Of a stretch of 28,265 bases of DNA, positions 22,266 through 28,265 are shown in pieces. The position numbers and the translations under genes are program-made. The DNA comes from a virus. The stretch is taken from IMG/VR virus record IMGVR_UViG_3300044678_000994, positions 1 through 28,265 of that record. One strand, written 5' to 3'. The notes under the pieces are model-generated. The model worked only from the letters and a program-made list of their open reading frames with translations, made no database searches and was not told the origin of the DNA. Each line of letters starts with the position of its first letter. Position 1 is the first letter of the stretch.

Positions 22266-23102
22266 CTATGCCGCCTGCTTGCCCTTCAGCTTTGCTTCGG
22301 CTTCGAAGTGAGCGCGGACCTTGGCCTTGATGCGCTCATGCTCCGGGTGCTGCTCGTTCCAATAGGCCGGGTTCTTCATCAGCGCGGAGAGGTCCTCCGG
22401 CTGCTGAACGTGCTGCGCGACTGCGGCCGTGTCCTCCTGCATCTCCGCGCCGACCTTGGCGAGGATGCGCAGCAGAGCCGGGTTGTTCCCCAGTCGCGGC
22501 AGTTCGGCCTTGATGTCCTCGTCGGCCAGCGCGTTGAATGCCTTCAGCGCCAGGCCCACGTTCTTGCGAATGTCCGCGTCGTTCTTCCAGACGGCTTTCA
22601 GTTGCGCTTCGCACTCGGAGCGCTGGTACTGCATCGCCTGCTCTGCGATGTCGCCGATCGTCCCAACGTACCGCTCCATGACGCCCTGGTACTGCTTCGT
22701 CGTGAGGCCGAGCCCGTGGCAGAACTGCTTGAACTCCTGCGTGCGCTCGGCGTCGAGTTCGATGTCCTTCAGGTCCTCGGGCGGCTCGAACGTGTAGCCG
22801 GTGACATCCTTCGGCGGGGCGCCGCCGTCGCGCATGCGCTGCTCCAGCGCCGTGTACGACTTCAGCACATCGTCGGTGCGAATCGCCTTCTTCTCGGCGT
22901 CCCAGAACTTCTCGGGCACGCCCTCGGGGCGACCGTCGGCAGAGGGCGCAGCGGGAGCGGCATCAGCCGGCGCGGCGCTTGCCGTCGCCTCGGCCGTCAT
23001 CGACTCCAGAAAGCTCGCGGTCTGTGTCGCGGCAGCCGTGGCGGCTCCGGTGTCCGCCGAGGTCTGCGTCGTGCTGGTCCCGCTGTCTGCGACTTCACTC
23101 AC
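22266..23102 (-). CDS. Capsid scaffolding protein
   Basis: The 278-residue protein is acidic with a disordered, Ala/Thr/Ser-rich N-terminus (about 1-58), then EGVPEKFWDAEKKAIRTDD (59-77), the conserved opening of many podophage scaffold/capsid-assembly proteins, followed by long charged helices and a lysine-rich C-terminus (EAEAKLKGKQAA) of the kind that contacts the capsid protein. The start is GTG at 23102, after GAGGTGACGA and overlapping the preceding gene by 8 bases. It lies directly before the major capsid gene, where a scaffold is expected. Confidence 0.85.
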   Translation of the reverse strand: MSEVADSGTSTTQTSADTGAATAAATQTASFLESMTAEATASAAPADAAPAAPSADGRPEGVPEKFWDAEKKAIRTDDVLKSYTALEQRMRDGGAPPKDVTGYTFEPPEDLKDIELDAERTQEFKQFCHGLGLTTKQYQGVMERYVGTIGDIAEQAMQYQRSECEAQLKAVWKNDADIRKNVGLALKAFNALADEDIKAELPRLGNNPALLRILAKVGAEMQEDTAAVAQHVQQPEDLSALMKNPAYWNEQHPEHERIKAKVRAHFEAEAKLKGKQAA

Positions 23103-23313
23103 TCGTCACCTCTTGCGCTTTGAGCAGTTGTCCCTGGATGAACTCCACCACCGCCCGCTGGCCGAGGTTGTAGGCCGTGGCGCGATCGCCTTCCTGCCCG
23201 CCTCGGACGAACATGTGCCGGTGATCGTAGAACCGCGCCTGCAGGTCCTCGAGGATCTGCGCGCCTTCGTGATGGCCCTCGAAGACGCGGGAATACATGC
23301 GTTCGTCGACCAT
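23095..23313 (-). CDS. Bbp19-like small phage protein
   Basis: The 72-residue product (YSRVFEGHHEGAQILEDLQA, then RFYDHRHMFVRG and AYNLGQRAVVEFIQGQL) matches the pattern of the small Bbp19-like phage proteins, named after Bordetella phage BPP-1, that lie between portal and scaffold or capsid genes. Function is unknown; it is thought to be virion- or assembly-related by its position. It overlaps the stop of the 124-residue gene by one base and the scaffold start by 8 bases. Confidence 0.65.
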   Translation of the reverse strand: MVDERMYSRVFEGHHEGAQILEDLQARFYDHRHMFVRGGQEGDRATAYNLGQRAVVEFIQGQLLKAQEVTSE

Positions 23314-23687
23314 CAGTTACCCGGCAGCGCCGATTCGCGCTGCACGCTCAGTTCGTAGTCCATCGACCGGAACGCCTGCTGCGTCACGAGGACGAGGCGC
23401 CACTGATCGTTCGGCGCGACCGTGATCGCGACGTTGTTCTGCGCGCTGTTGTAGGTGGTTTGCGTCGCCCAGGTGTGCCCGTTGTTCTGGCTCCGCTCGG
23501 TCCGCACGGTGTTGTTCGCGTCGATCGTGGAGTTCCTCGGGTGCGCCGTGTCGTTGGGCAGCGTGAGCCGTGCCGAGTACGTGGCAGCGCCGTTGACCGT
23601 GCCGGCGGGGATGACCAGCACGTCCGAGGTCTGGCCCGGGCCGGGCGATGCGCCGGATGCGAAAGTGCCTTTGATGATTTGTGACAT
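23313..23687 (-). CDS. Putative structural protein, 124 residues
   Basis: This is a beta-rich, threonine/asparagine-rich protein with no charged helices: IKGTFASGASPGPGQTSDVL, VIPAGTVNGAATYSARL, RTERSQNNGHTW and NDQWRLVLVTQQAF. Composition and position in the head-tail gene block suggest a virion component, perhaps a head fibre or adhesin. I do not recognise a family. A weak GAGAGA ribosome site precedes the ATG at 23687, and the stop overlaps the Bbp19-like start. Confidence 0.55.
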   Translation of the reverse strand: MSQIIKGTFASGASPGPGQTSDVLVIPAGTVNGAATYSARLTLPNDTAHPRNSTIDANNTVRTERSQNNGHTWATQTTYNSAQNNVAITVAPNDQWRLVLVTQQAFRSMDYELSVQRESALPGN

Positions 23688-23702
23688 GGTTGTCTCTCAA
23701 CG

Positions 23703-23912
23703 TCAGGACAGCATCGATTCGACTTCAGCGCGACTCACAGTCCGGCGCGACGAATCGATTGCGCGCTTGCCGTTGTCGTACTCCCAGACTGAGAAGTGCC
23801 CGTCGGTGTGCTGCCACACTTGCAGCCAATGCCCATTCGGCAATTCTGCTTCGGCGTAGCGACTCGCCTCGCCGCAGCACCCTTGACTCCACGTCAGGTC
23901 ATCCAGTGTCAT
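23703..23912 (-). CDS. Hypothetical protein, 69 residues
   Basis: The small product contains two cysteines side by side (TWSQGCCGEASRYAEAELPN), several aromatic residues (GHWLQVWQHTDGHFSVWEYD) and an SRAEVESML C-terminus. It begins with an ATGA overlap from the tail protein gene and ends 15 bases before the 124-residue gene, so it is probably translated. No family recognised. The sequence is A+T-richer than the capsid genes, like the adjacent tail protein gene, which suggests both arrived together. Confidence 0.5.
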   Translation of the reverse strand: MTLDDLTWSQGCCGEASRYAEAELPNGHWLQVWQHTDGHFSVWEYDNGKRAIDSSRRTVSRAEVESMLS

Positions 23913-25474
23913 TCCGAGGCTCCATACCAGAACCCGCTCAACCCGTCGGCCACCAGCAGCGTGCCGGCCTGCTGCAGTTGTCGGATGTAGTTCATCGACA
24001 GCGTCCAGTTGCTGATGGCAATGGTGAGCCCGTCACCTGGCGCGGTTGACAGGCCGTCACCCGTGTCGCCGAGCGAGGTCAAGTTGTGCCAGAAGATGAA
24101 GCCCGTATCGCCGTAGCGGACCAGCATGTCGATGTAGCTCTTGATGCGCGGGAAGGTCACCATGCCGTTCGCATCGATCCCGACCGATCCGCTACCAAGA
24201 TCCACTGCTCCGACGTGCGCGGCGTTGTCGATGCCCCACGGAGTCACGCAGGTGTTCTGCTTTCTGGCGTGCCGCTGCAGCACGATTCCGGTGTTCCGCG
24301 CGATGACCGTCTCAGCGAGTCGAGACGTGGACGACTGCGGGCTTGCGTAGAACTCGCCCCCACGACGCCACCCCTGGGCCTTGTACCAAGCCGCCGCCGC
24401 GACGATCTCCGAATAGATTTCGCCGGAGTTCGTGTAGCTGTTCAGCGCGTTGTGGTTCATGGTGTGGTTGATGATGTCCCAGCCCGCGTCATACGCGGCC
24501 TGTGCAAACACCATCCCGTTACCGTCGGCAGGCTGGTTTTTCCAGTCTGTGACCAGCCCGTAGCTCGGGTTCGAAACCCGGCGCGGTGCGGCGAGGTAGC
24601 CTTTCCACCCGTTGCGCCTGAAAAGCGGAAGCACGACCGTCGTCAGCAACGACGCCGCCAGCGCTTGATCGCATCCGAGGACCACCTGCGGCCGCGTCAC
24701 GAAATCAGTCCACAGGCTGTCGAAGTACAGCGTGGCGCCGACTAGGTTGTTCATCGTGATCGCCATGTATCGCAGATTCGCAGTCATGACGTTTGCGAAT
24801 GCGAAATTGGCGTTGGTCGTTTCGGTCATGCCGAAGAAATGCCCGTCTCGACCGCCGGCATCAATCTGCCCAAGCGTGCCGGAGTAGCTTCCGCTGTTCG
24901 TCGGGTTCGTGGTCTTGACGACCTTCAGGCAGTTCCAGCCTTCGCGCAGTTGGTTGGCGTTGAATGTCCAGCTAATCGCCGAAGCAGTAGCAGCCGGGTC
25001 AGTAGACACTGACAGTGTGATCGTCGCCGTGGGCGTCTCGCCCGGGCCGTACAGCGGGAGACTGGCAACAAAGACCCACAGCATCAGCTTGCCAGCCGTC
25101 GCGGTCGACGGGAAGTTGGCCGGCAGAATGCGGATGGCATCGGTTGCGCCAGTCGGCACCACCCTGAGCAGCGTCGGCATTCCCGTGCGGCTCACGGGAT
25201 CGCTGGTCGGCAACCCGGCCGTATCGAGTCCGCTCGTGTTGCTCAGGGTGGGCGTTCCTACCGTCGCGCCCCAGTTGGCGGCGGTTCGGAAGATGTCGAT
25301 CAGCGTGCCCATTTCCCTGGACGCCAACGTCGTGCCAAACGGCTGCGCGTTCGGGAATCTCTGCACGGCAGCCGAGAACTCCATCGCGGGAGTAGTTCGG
25401 GTGGAATCGAAAATAGTCCACCCGCTCGGGCCTAGTATTCCGATACTGGAAGAGACGTCTGTCGACTGTGCCAT
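23909..25474 (-). CDS. Tail fibre/spike-type protein with carbohydrate esterase 4-like domain
   Basis: The 521-residue protein has an N-terminal part rich in serine, threonine and glycine, a beta-rich middle (about 120-260, ending ATLYFDSLWTDF) and a C-terminal domain resembling polysaccharide deacetylases of the NodB/CE4 fold. Visible motifs are VVLGCDQAL (264-272) in the place of TFDDG, HTMNH (H337, H341) for the metal-binding histidines, EFYASPQSS (374-382) in the place of the third motif, and FIFWHN (H463) for the final histidine. The first aspartate is kept (D269), the second is glutamine (Q270). Such an enzyme would modify capsule, lipopolysaccharide or exopolysaccharide during adsorption. 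Its location between portal and scaffold, and its lower G+C, are unusual. A virion role is inferred. Confidence 0.65.
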   Translation of the reverse strand: MAQSTDVSSSIGILGPSGWTIFDSTRTTPAMEFSAAVQRFPNAQPFGTTLASREMGTLIDIFRTAANWGATVGTPTLSNTSGLDTAGLPTSDPVSRTGMPTLLRVVPTGATDAIRILPANFPSTATAGKLMLWVFVASLPLYGPGETPTATITLSVSTDPAATASAISWTFNANQLREGWNCLKVVKTTNPTNSGSYSGTLGQIDAGGRDGHFFGMTETTNANFAFANVMTANLRYMAITMNNLVGATLYFDSLWTDFVTRPQVVLGCDQALAASLLTTVVLPLFRRNGWKGYLAAPRRVSNPSYGLVTDWKNQPADGNGMVFAQAAYDAGWDIINHTMNHNALNSYTNSGEIYSEIVAAAAWYKAQGWRRGGEFYASPQSSTSRLAETVIARNTGIVLQRHARKQNTCVTPWGIDNAAHVGAVDLGSGSVGIDANGMVTFPRIKSYIDMLVRYGDTGFIFWHNLTSLGDTGDGLSTAPGDGLTIAISNWTLSMNYIRQLQQAGTLLVADGLSGFWYGASE

Positions 25475-27106
25475 TTAGGCTTCCACTTCCTGAGCCCCGG
25501 CCCGATCCTTCCCGGCCTTGGCGAGTTGTCCGTCAAGCGCGGCCAGTTGCCCGGCGGCTTGTGCATCGTTCATGGCCTGCTGCATCGCGGCCTGCTGCTC
25601 GCGGATCGCGGTCAGTTCGTCCTCGGTCACGATGAGCGACAGCGGCACGCCGAGCTTCTCGCCCTTCTCGCGCTGCGCGTCGTCCCACCGGTAGACGTCC
25701 ATCACCTCGGGGCGCGCCTGGCCCGCCTGCATCAGCGACATTTCGAAGCGGTCCATCGCCGAGACATCTACGAGTTTCTGAGAGCGCGCGATCGGGCTGC
25801 GGTAGTGCACGGTCATGTTCCGACCTGCCAGCGCTTGCGGTGCCGGGCCGAAGTAGCCGGCGCGGTAGGCAACACCGAAGCAGCGCTCGACCAGCGGCTG
25901 CAGCATCTCGGCCTGAAGCCGGCCGTAGACCGGGCCCAGCAGTTGCCGGATGAGTTCGACGCGGACGTGCACCTCGGTCGCCGTCATGGCCGGGCCGTCC
26001 TGCGGCTGTAGCTGGTCGGCGAGCATGACCTTGCGGATCGAGCGTTGGAGTTCGTCCACGATCAGCGCCGACACATCAAAGTTGCCTGCCGGCTGCAGCG
26101 GCTTGATGTTGTCCGGGTTCGCCGCGACGATGACCTTGCGCGGGCCGATCTTCAAAGTCTTGGGGTTCAGCACGCCGTCGTCGGTCGCGACCCACATGCC
26201 GGCAATGGCGAGGTCCGCATTCGCGAGGACGAACTGCTTCAGCGTGTTGAGCGTCTTGATGTCGGGCAGCGCGTCGCGCGTCGGGCCCACCGCATAGACC
26301 GAGTCCGGAATCACCGTCCATCGCGGAGAGACGCACGGCGCCTCGTGGTAGCCGGACTCGCGCACGATCTGCTTGGCCTGCTTCTCGACGTGCACCGAGG
26401 CATACGGCAAGTTTCGCGCAAGCACGCCCTGCGCATTGCGGCGCGGGTAGATTGCTTGGATGAACGAGACCATGTCGTCCCGCCCGCCGCCCTGTGCCTT
26501 GTCGCGGGTGGACTCCGAGACGCGGCCCTCGTAGAAGTTCAACGCCTGCTCGGCCGACATCTGCATGAGCCGATACCACGTGTCGATCCGCCCGCCCGGC
26601 ACACTGGCTGCGGCATACACGCCGGTCAGCGGCCAGAGGTCGAACGAGAGCCCGCGCTCGAAGTCCTCGTCGATGAAGAAGTTGCACCAGCCGGCAATGC
26701 TCATGTCGAGCATGCCCTCGAAGCCGACCGCGTCGTAGTTCGTCGAGTGGATCAGTTCCCACAGCGCGTCCGCCGCCTCGTCGAGCCACGTCTCGGCAGC
26801 ATCGTCCTCGACGCCCTCGGCCTGCAGTTCGAACCAGCGCGAGTTGGCCGGGGTCAGTCCCGACATCAGCGACGACGCCAGCAGGCGGACGCAGTCGGTC
26901 GCGGTGCTGTCGAACAGCTCGGCCTGTCGATCTCGCGAGGCGTTCGCCGTCTCGCTCGGCGTCATCAGCGCACCCGGAGCGCGCAGCGCCTGACCCCGGA
27001 TCGGCATCGTGTAGTCGTAGCACTCGCGCCACTGCTGCTCGATGACCGAGCGCGCGGAGAACAGCTTCTCGAAGCGCTGGAGGATCTGACCGGCGTCGGC
27101 GGGCAT
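25475..27106 (-). CDS. Portal (head-tail connector) protein
   Basis: The 543-residue product from ATG 27106 carries the features of the T7-type connector family: ILQRFEKLFSARSVIEQQWR and CYDYTMP near the N-terminus, ASSLMSGLTPANSRWFEL, NLPYASVHVE, the stem region PDIKTLNTLKQFVLANADLA, DGPAMTATEVHVRVE and a glutamine-rich C-terminal helix. The protein forms the dodecameric ring at one capsid vertex through which terminase pumps DNA and to which the tail adaptor binds. An upstream extension of 28 codons overlaps the preceding gene and lacks homologous character. It is followed directly by the CE4-like tail gene, whereas many relatives have the scaffold close by. Confidence 0.88.
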   Translation of the reverse strand: MPADAGQILQRFEKLFSARSVIEQQWRECYDYTMPIRGQALRAPGALMTPSETANASRDRQAELFDSTATDCVRLLASSLMSGLTPANSRWFELQAEGVEDDAAETWLDEAADALWELIHSTNYDAVGFEGMLDMSIAGWCNFFIDEDFERGLSFDLWPLTGVYAAASVPGGRIDTWYRLMQMSAEQALNFYEGRVSESTRDKAQGGGRDDMVSFIQAIYPRRNAQGVLARNLPYASVHVEKQAKQIVRESGYHEAPCVSPRWTVIPDSVYAVGPTRDALPDIKTLNTLKQFVLANADLAIAGMWVATDDGVLNPKTLKIGPRKVIVAANPDNIKPLQPAGNFDVSALIVDELQRSIRKVMLADQLQPQDGPAMTATEVHVRVELIRQLLGPVYGRLQAEMLQPLVERCFGVAYRAGYFGPAPQALAGRNMTVHYRSPIARSQKLVDVSAMDRFEMSLMQAGQARPEVMDVYRWDDAQREKGEKLGVPLSLIVTEDELTAIREQQAAMQQAMNDAQAAGQLAALDGQLAKAGKDRAGAQEVEA

Positions 27107-27107
27107 G

Positions 27108-27518
27108 TCAGCCGCCCAAGAGTGTGGCTTTCGGCGCAGCGCCCGCAAGCTGCTGCAGGACCGGGCCAGCCTGGAACAGCGACGCGCCAAGACGGCGTCG
27201 ACGGCGCGACTTCATTTCGACGGCTGCGGCTGCTGCGTCTGCGCTGGCCTGATCGGCCTGCCCGGCGATGTCGGGAGCGGGAGCGGGCTGCGGTGCGTCG
27301 TTGTTGTTGCCCTTGGGCACGAGGGCGCCGAGGCCGATCGTGTCAGCGGCCAGAGAGCCGAGGTTCTTGAGGTCGTCGAGCGCGCCCTTGGCGTCGCCCC
27401 TGACGAGCGACGCAACCGGCTTCACGGTGGCGCGGGTGAGGTCGTCGACCCGCGACAGCGAGTTGGAGACCGCCTTCACCGGGTTGCGAACGACCTGCCC
27501 GACCTTGCCGCCGCACAT
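27108..27518 (-). CDS. Small virion-associated protein with MCGG start
   Basis: The 136-residue product begins MCGGKVGQVVRNPVKAVSNS, a pattern seen in small proteins encoded next to portal genes in T7-like phages. The middle is Ala/Pro-rich (DAPQPAPAPDIAGQADQASA) and the C-terminus holds a basic run (MKSRRRRRLGASLFQ). No catalytic motif is visible. The stop lies one base before the portal start. I chose the ATG at 27518 rather than longer in-frame starts, which would overlap the preceding gene. Confidence 0.65.
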   Translation of the reverse strand: MCGGKVGQVVRNPVKAVSNSLSRVDDLTRATVKPVASLVRGDAKGALDDLKNLGSLAADTIGLGALVPKGNNNDAPQPAPAPDIAGQADQASADAAAAAVEMKSRRRRRLGASLFQAGPVLQQLAGAAPKATLLGG

Positions 27519-27520
27519 GG

Positions 27521-27799
27521 TCAGGCCACCTTCTCGACCAGCGGCTGGTCCACGAGGTAGCCCTGCGTCGTGAAGATCGGCACATGCAGCGTGCCGTTCA
27601 GCAGCCCGGCCATCGCAAGGTCGTAGTCCATCGGCGCGACCGGCGACGGCAGCGGACGCGACGGCTCGGAGGTGTCGATCTGGATCGGCTGGCGTCGGGC
27701 CGATGCGGTCGCGACGGGCGCCGGGGCCTCGGCCTCTTCGACCGTCACCGCCTCGGCCTTGGCCGACTCGCCCGGCACTCGCGGGATCACGCGAGACAC
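27521..27799 (-). CDS. Acidic low-complexity protein, 92 residues
   Basis: It starts at GTG 27799, inside the end of the small lysine-rich frame. The protein is rich in alanine, proline, glutamate and valine (AEAVTVEEAEAPAPVATASA), with an ordered-looking end (YDLAMAGLLNGTLHVPIFT and LVDQPLVEKV). The last part resembles small conserved segments next to portal genes, but I do not recognise a family. It ends two bases before the MCGG gene. Confidence 0.55.
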   Translation of the reverse strand: MSRVIPRVPGESAKAEAVTVEEAEAPAPVATASARRQPIQIDTSEPSRPLPSPVAPMDYDLAMAGLLNGTLHVPIFTTQGYLVDQPLVEKVA

Positions 27800-27837
27800 G
27801 GCTTCTTCCCCTTGCCACCCTTGCCTTTCTTCGCCAT
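27787..27837 (-). CDS. Lysine-rich 16-residue mini-gene
   Basis: An ATG at 27837 preceded by AGGAG nine bases upstream opens a 17-codon frame, MAKKGKGGKGKKPCLA, ending in TGA. The GTG start of the next gene lies inside it in another frame, so it may couple translation of that gene. Very short basic frames upstream of portal genes occur in related phages; this may be a real peptide or only a leader. Confidence 0.45.
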   Translation of the reverse strand: MAKKGKGGKGKKPCLA

Positions 27838-27909
27838 GCGACGCGCTCCTGAGCAGCGATCCAATCCGGACCAGTGCGCTCAGTCTCTAGCGGTCTGTTG
27901 TGCGTGTGG
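27838..27909 (-). promoter_or_regulatory. Leader of the late structural genes, no clear promoter
   Basis: The 72-base gap between the HTH gene and the lysine-rich mini-gene is the largest non-coding stretch at the head of the late operon. It contains the AGGAG ribosome site and a 6-base inverted repeat (CTGAGC at 27849-27854, GCTCAG at 27878-27883). I see no convincing -35/-10 pair. Confidence 0.3.
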
Positions 27910-28116
27910 TCACAATTTGGGCGGCAGCGAGTGCCAGACCATCAGCAGCCGCTCGCCGAGGTTGTGGCCGAGGTCCGACTGTCGCTCGACGGCGCGGACC
28001 AGAGTGGTGTGATGGCACCCGACATGCGCGGCGAGCGCCATCCACGTCATCCCCCGAGAGCGGCAGTCCCGGATGATGACAGCCCAGTCGACGCGGGGCA
28101 GGTCGCGAGGTCTCAT
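27910..28116 (-). CDS. Small helix-turn-helix DNA-binding protein
   Basis: The 68-residue product contains a helix-turn-helix: RVDWAVIIRDCRSRGMTWMA leads into ALAAHVGCHHTTLVRAVERQ (residues about 27-46), with a C-terminal GERLLMVWHSLP. This layout is typical of small phage regulators. The start overlaps the RusA stop as ATGA. It lies at the boundary between a DNA-metabolism gene and the late structural operon, so it may regulate late transcription or act in DNA recognition for packaging; neither is shown. A longer frame in another register (27887-28141) is a shadow. Confidence 0.65.
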   Translation of the reverse strand: MRPRDLPRVDWAVIIRDCRSRGMTWMALAAHVGCHHTTLVRAVERQSDLGHNLGERLLMVWHSLPPKL

Positions 28117-28265
28117 GCGGCGCGCTGCTCATCTGCCACAAGCCGCATCACGCCGACCTCGGCCCGCGGCGTCTCGGCGTACAGCTTCGTGACCATGACC
28201 GTCACGATCTGCGCGTCGTCGTCGTAGACGATCCCGTTCATGGCGTCGGTGACGGCCTTCAGCAC
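28113..28265 (-). CDS. rusA: C-terminal part of a RusA-like Holliday junction resolvase
   Basis: The frame enters from the right edge and encodes 50 residues beginning VLKAVTDAMNGIVYDDDAQI followed by VTVMVTKLYA and AEVGVM. The LKAVTDAMNGIVYDDDAQ segment is the conserved C-terminal RusA motif with its catalytic aspartates (normally DxDN-LxKxxxDAxNGhhhxDDxQh); the first acidic residues lie outside the window. RusA cuts four-way junctions and in phages helps resolve branched DNA before packaging. Its stop overlaps the HTH gene start as ATGA. Confidence 0.85.
   Translation of the reverse strand: MLKAVTDAMNGIVYDDDAQIVTVMVTKLYAETPRAEVGVMRLVADEQRAA

Noticed and set aside
26045-27370. Long plus-strand open frame of 441 codons
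   Set aside because: It is antisense to the portal gene, arginine-rich, without a ribosome site or domain; a composition shadow.
1-28265. Diversity-generating retroelement, expected from the BPP-1-like gene types
   Set aside because: No reverse transcriptase frame and no template/variable repeat pair was seen in the window; it could still lie outside it.
1-28265. CRISPR array, tRNA genes, insertion sequences, attachment sites
   Set aside because: No regularly spaced repeats, cloverleaf-like segment, transposase or terminal inverted repeats were seen by eye.

Overview
The window is part of the genome of a short-tailed (podovirus-type) double-stranded DNA phage or prophage from a GC-rich bacterium. 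The gene content and order resemble the T7-like virion modules of Burkholderia/Bordetella podophages of the BcepC6B/BPP-1 kind. That assignment, and a betaproteobacterial host, are inferences from protein resemblance and base composition, not from a search. The visible genes encode no host-type protein, RNA polymerase, integrase, repressor or reverse transcriptase.

Layout. Positions 1-6560 are a tightly packed plus-strand early operon, most genes joined by ATGA, GTGA or TGATG overlaps. It opens with two unknown small genes and a small membrane protein. A DNA recombination/modification cassette follows: ERF-type single-strand annealing protein, YqaJ/lambda-type exonuclease, SF2 helicase, an A+T-rich HNH endonuclease, and a beta-class DNA methyltransferase. 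Next come small accessory genes, including a coiled-coil protein built from internal DNA repeats, a DUF551 protein and an AlpA/Xis-like winged-helix protein. The operon ends in the first ~40 codons of a DNA cytosine-5 methyltransferase that stops abruptly.

From 6599 to the right edge everything is on the minus strand and is read right to left. It begins with the C-terminus of a RusA-like resolvase and a small HTH protein, then small virion-associated genes, the portal, a tail protein with a carbohydrate-esterase-4-like domain, and small structural proteins. Scaffold, major capsid, head-associated protein, tail adaptor (gp11-like) and tail nozzle (gp12-like) come next, followed by a GNAT protein and internal/ejection proteins (gp14-like, gp15-like, a protein with an ADP-ribosyltransferase-like C-terminus, and a 957-residue protein). 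The operon closes with TerS-like and TerL terminase genes and a lysis-type cluster (membrane/coiled-coil protein, DUF5675 protein, holin). The two operons converge at 6560/6599 with no clear terminator between them.

How it fits together: the early cassette would process and protect replicating phage DNA; the late operon builds the capsid, short tail and ejected proteins, packages DNA and lyses the cell. The most unusual features are SPRY-like domains inserted into both tail-tube proteins, a third inserted beta-rich domain in the head protein, a CE4-like enzyme domain in a tail protein placed between portal and scaffold, an ADP-ribosyltransferase-like domain in a probable ejected protein, and the cut-off methyltransferase at the operon junction.
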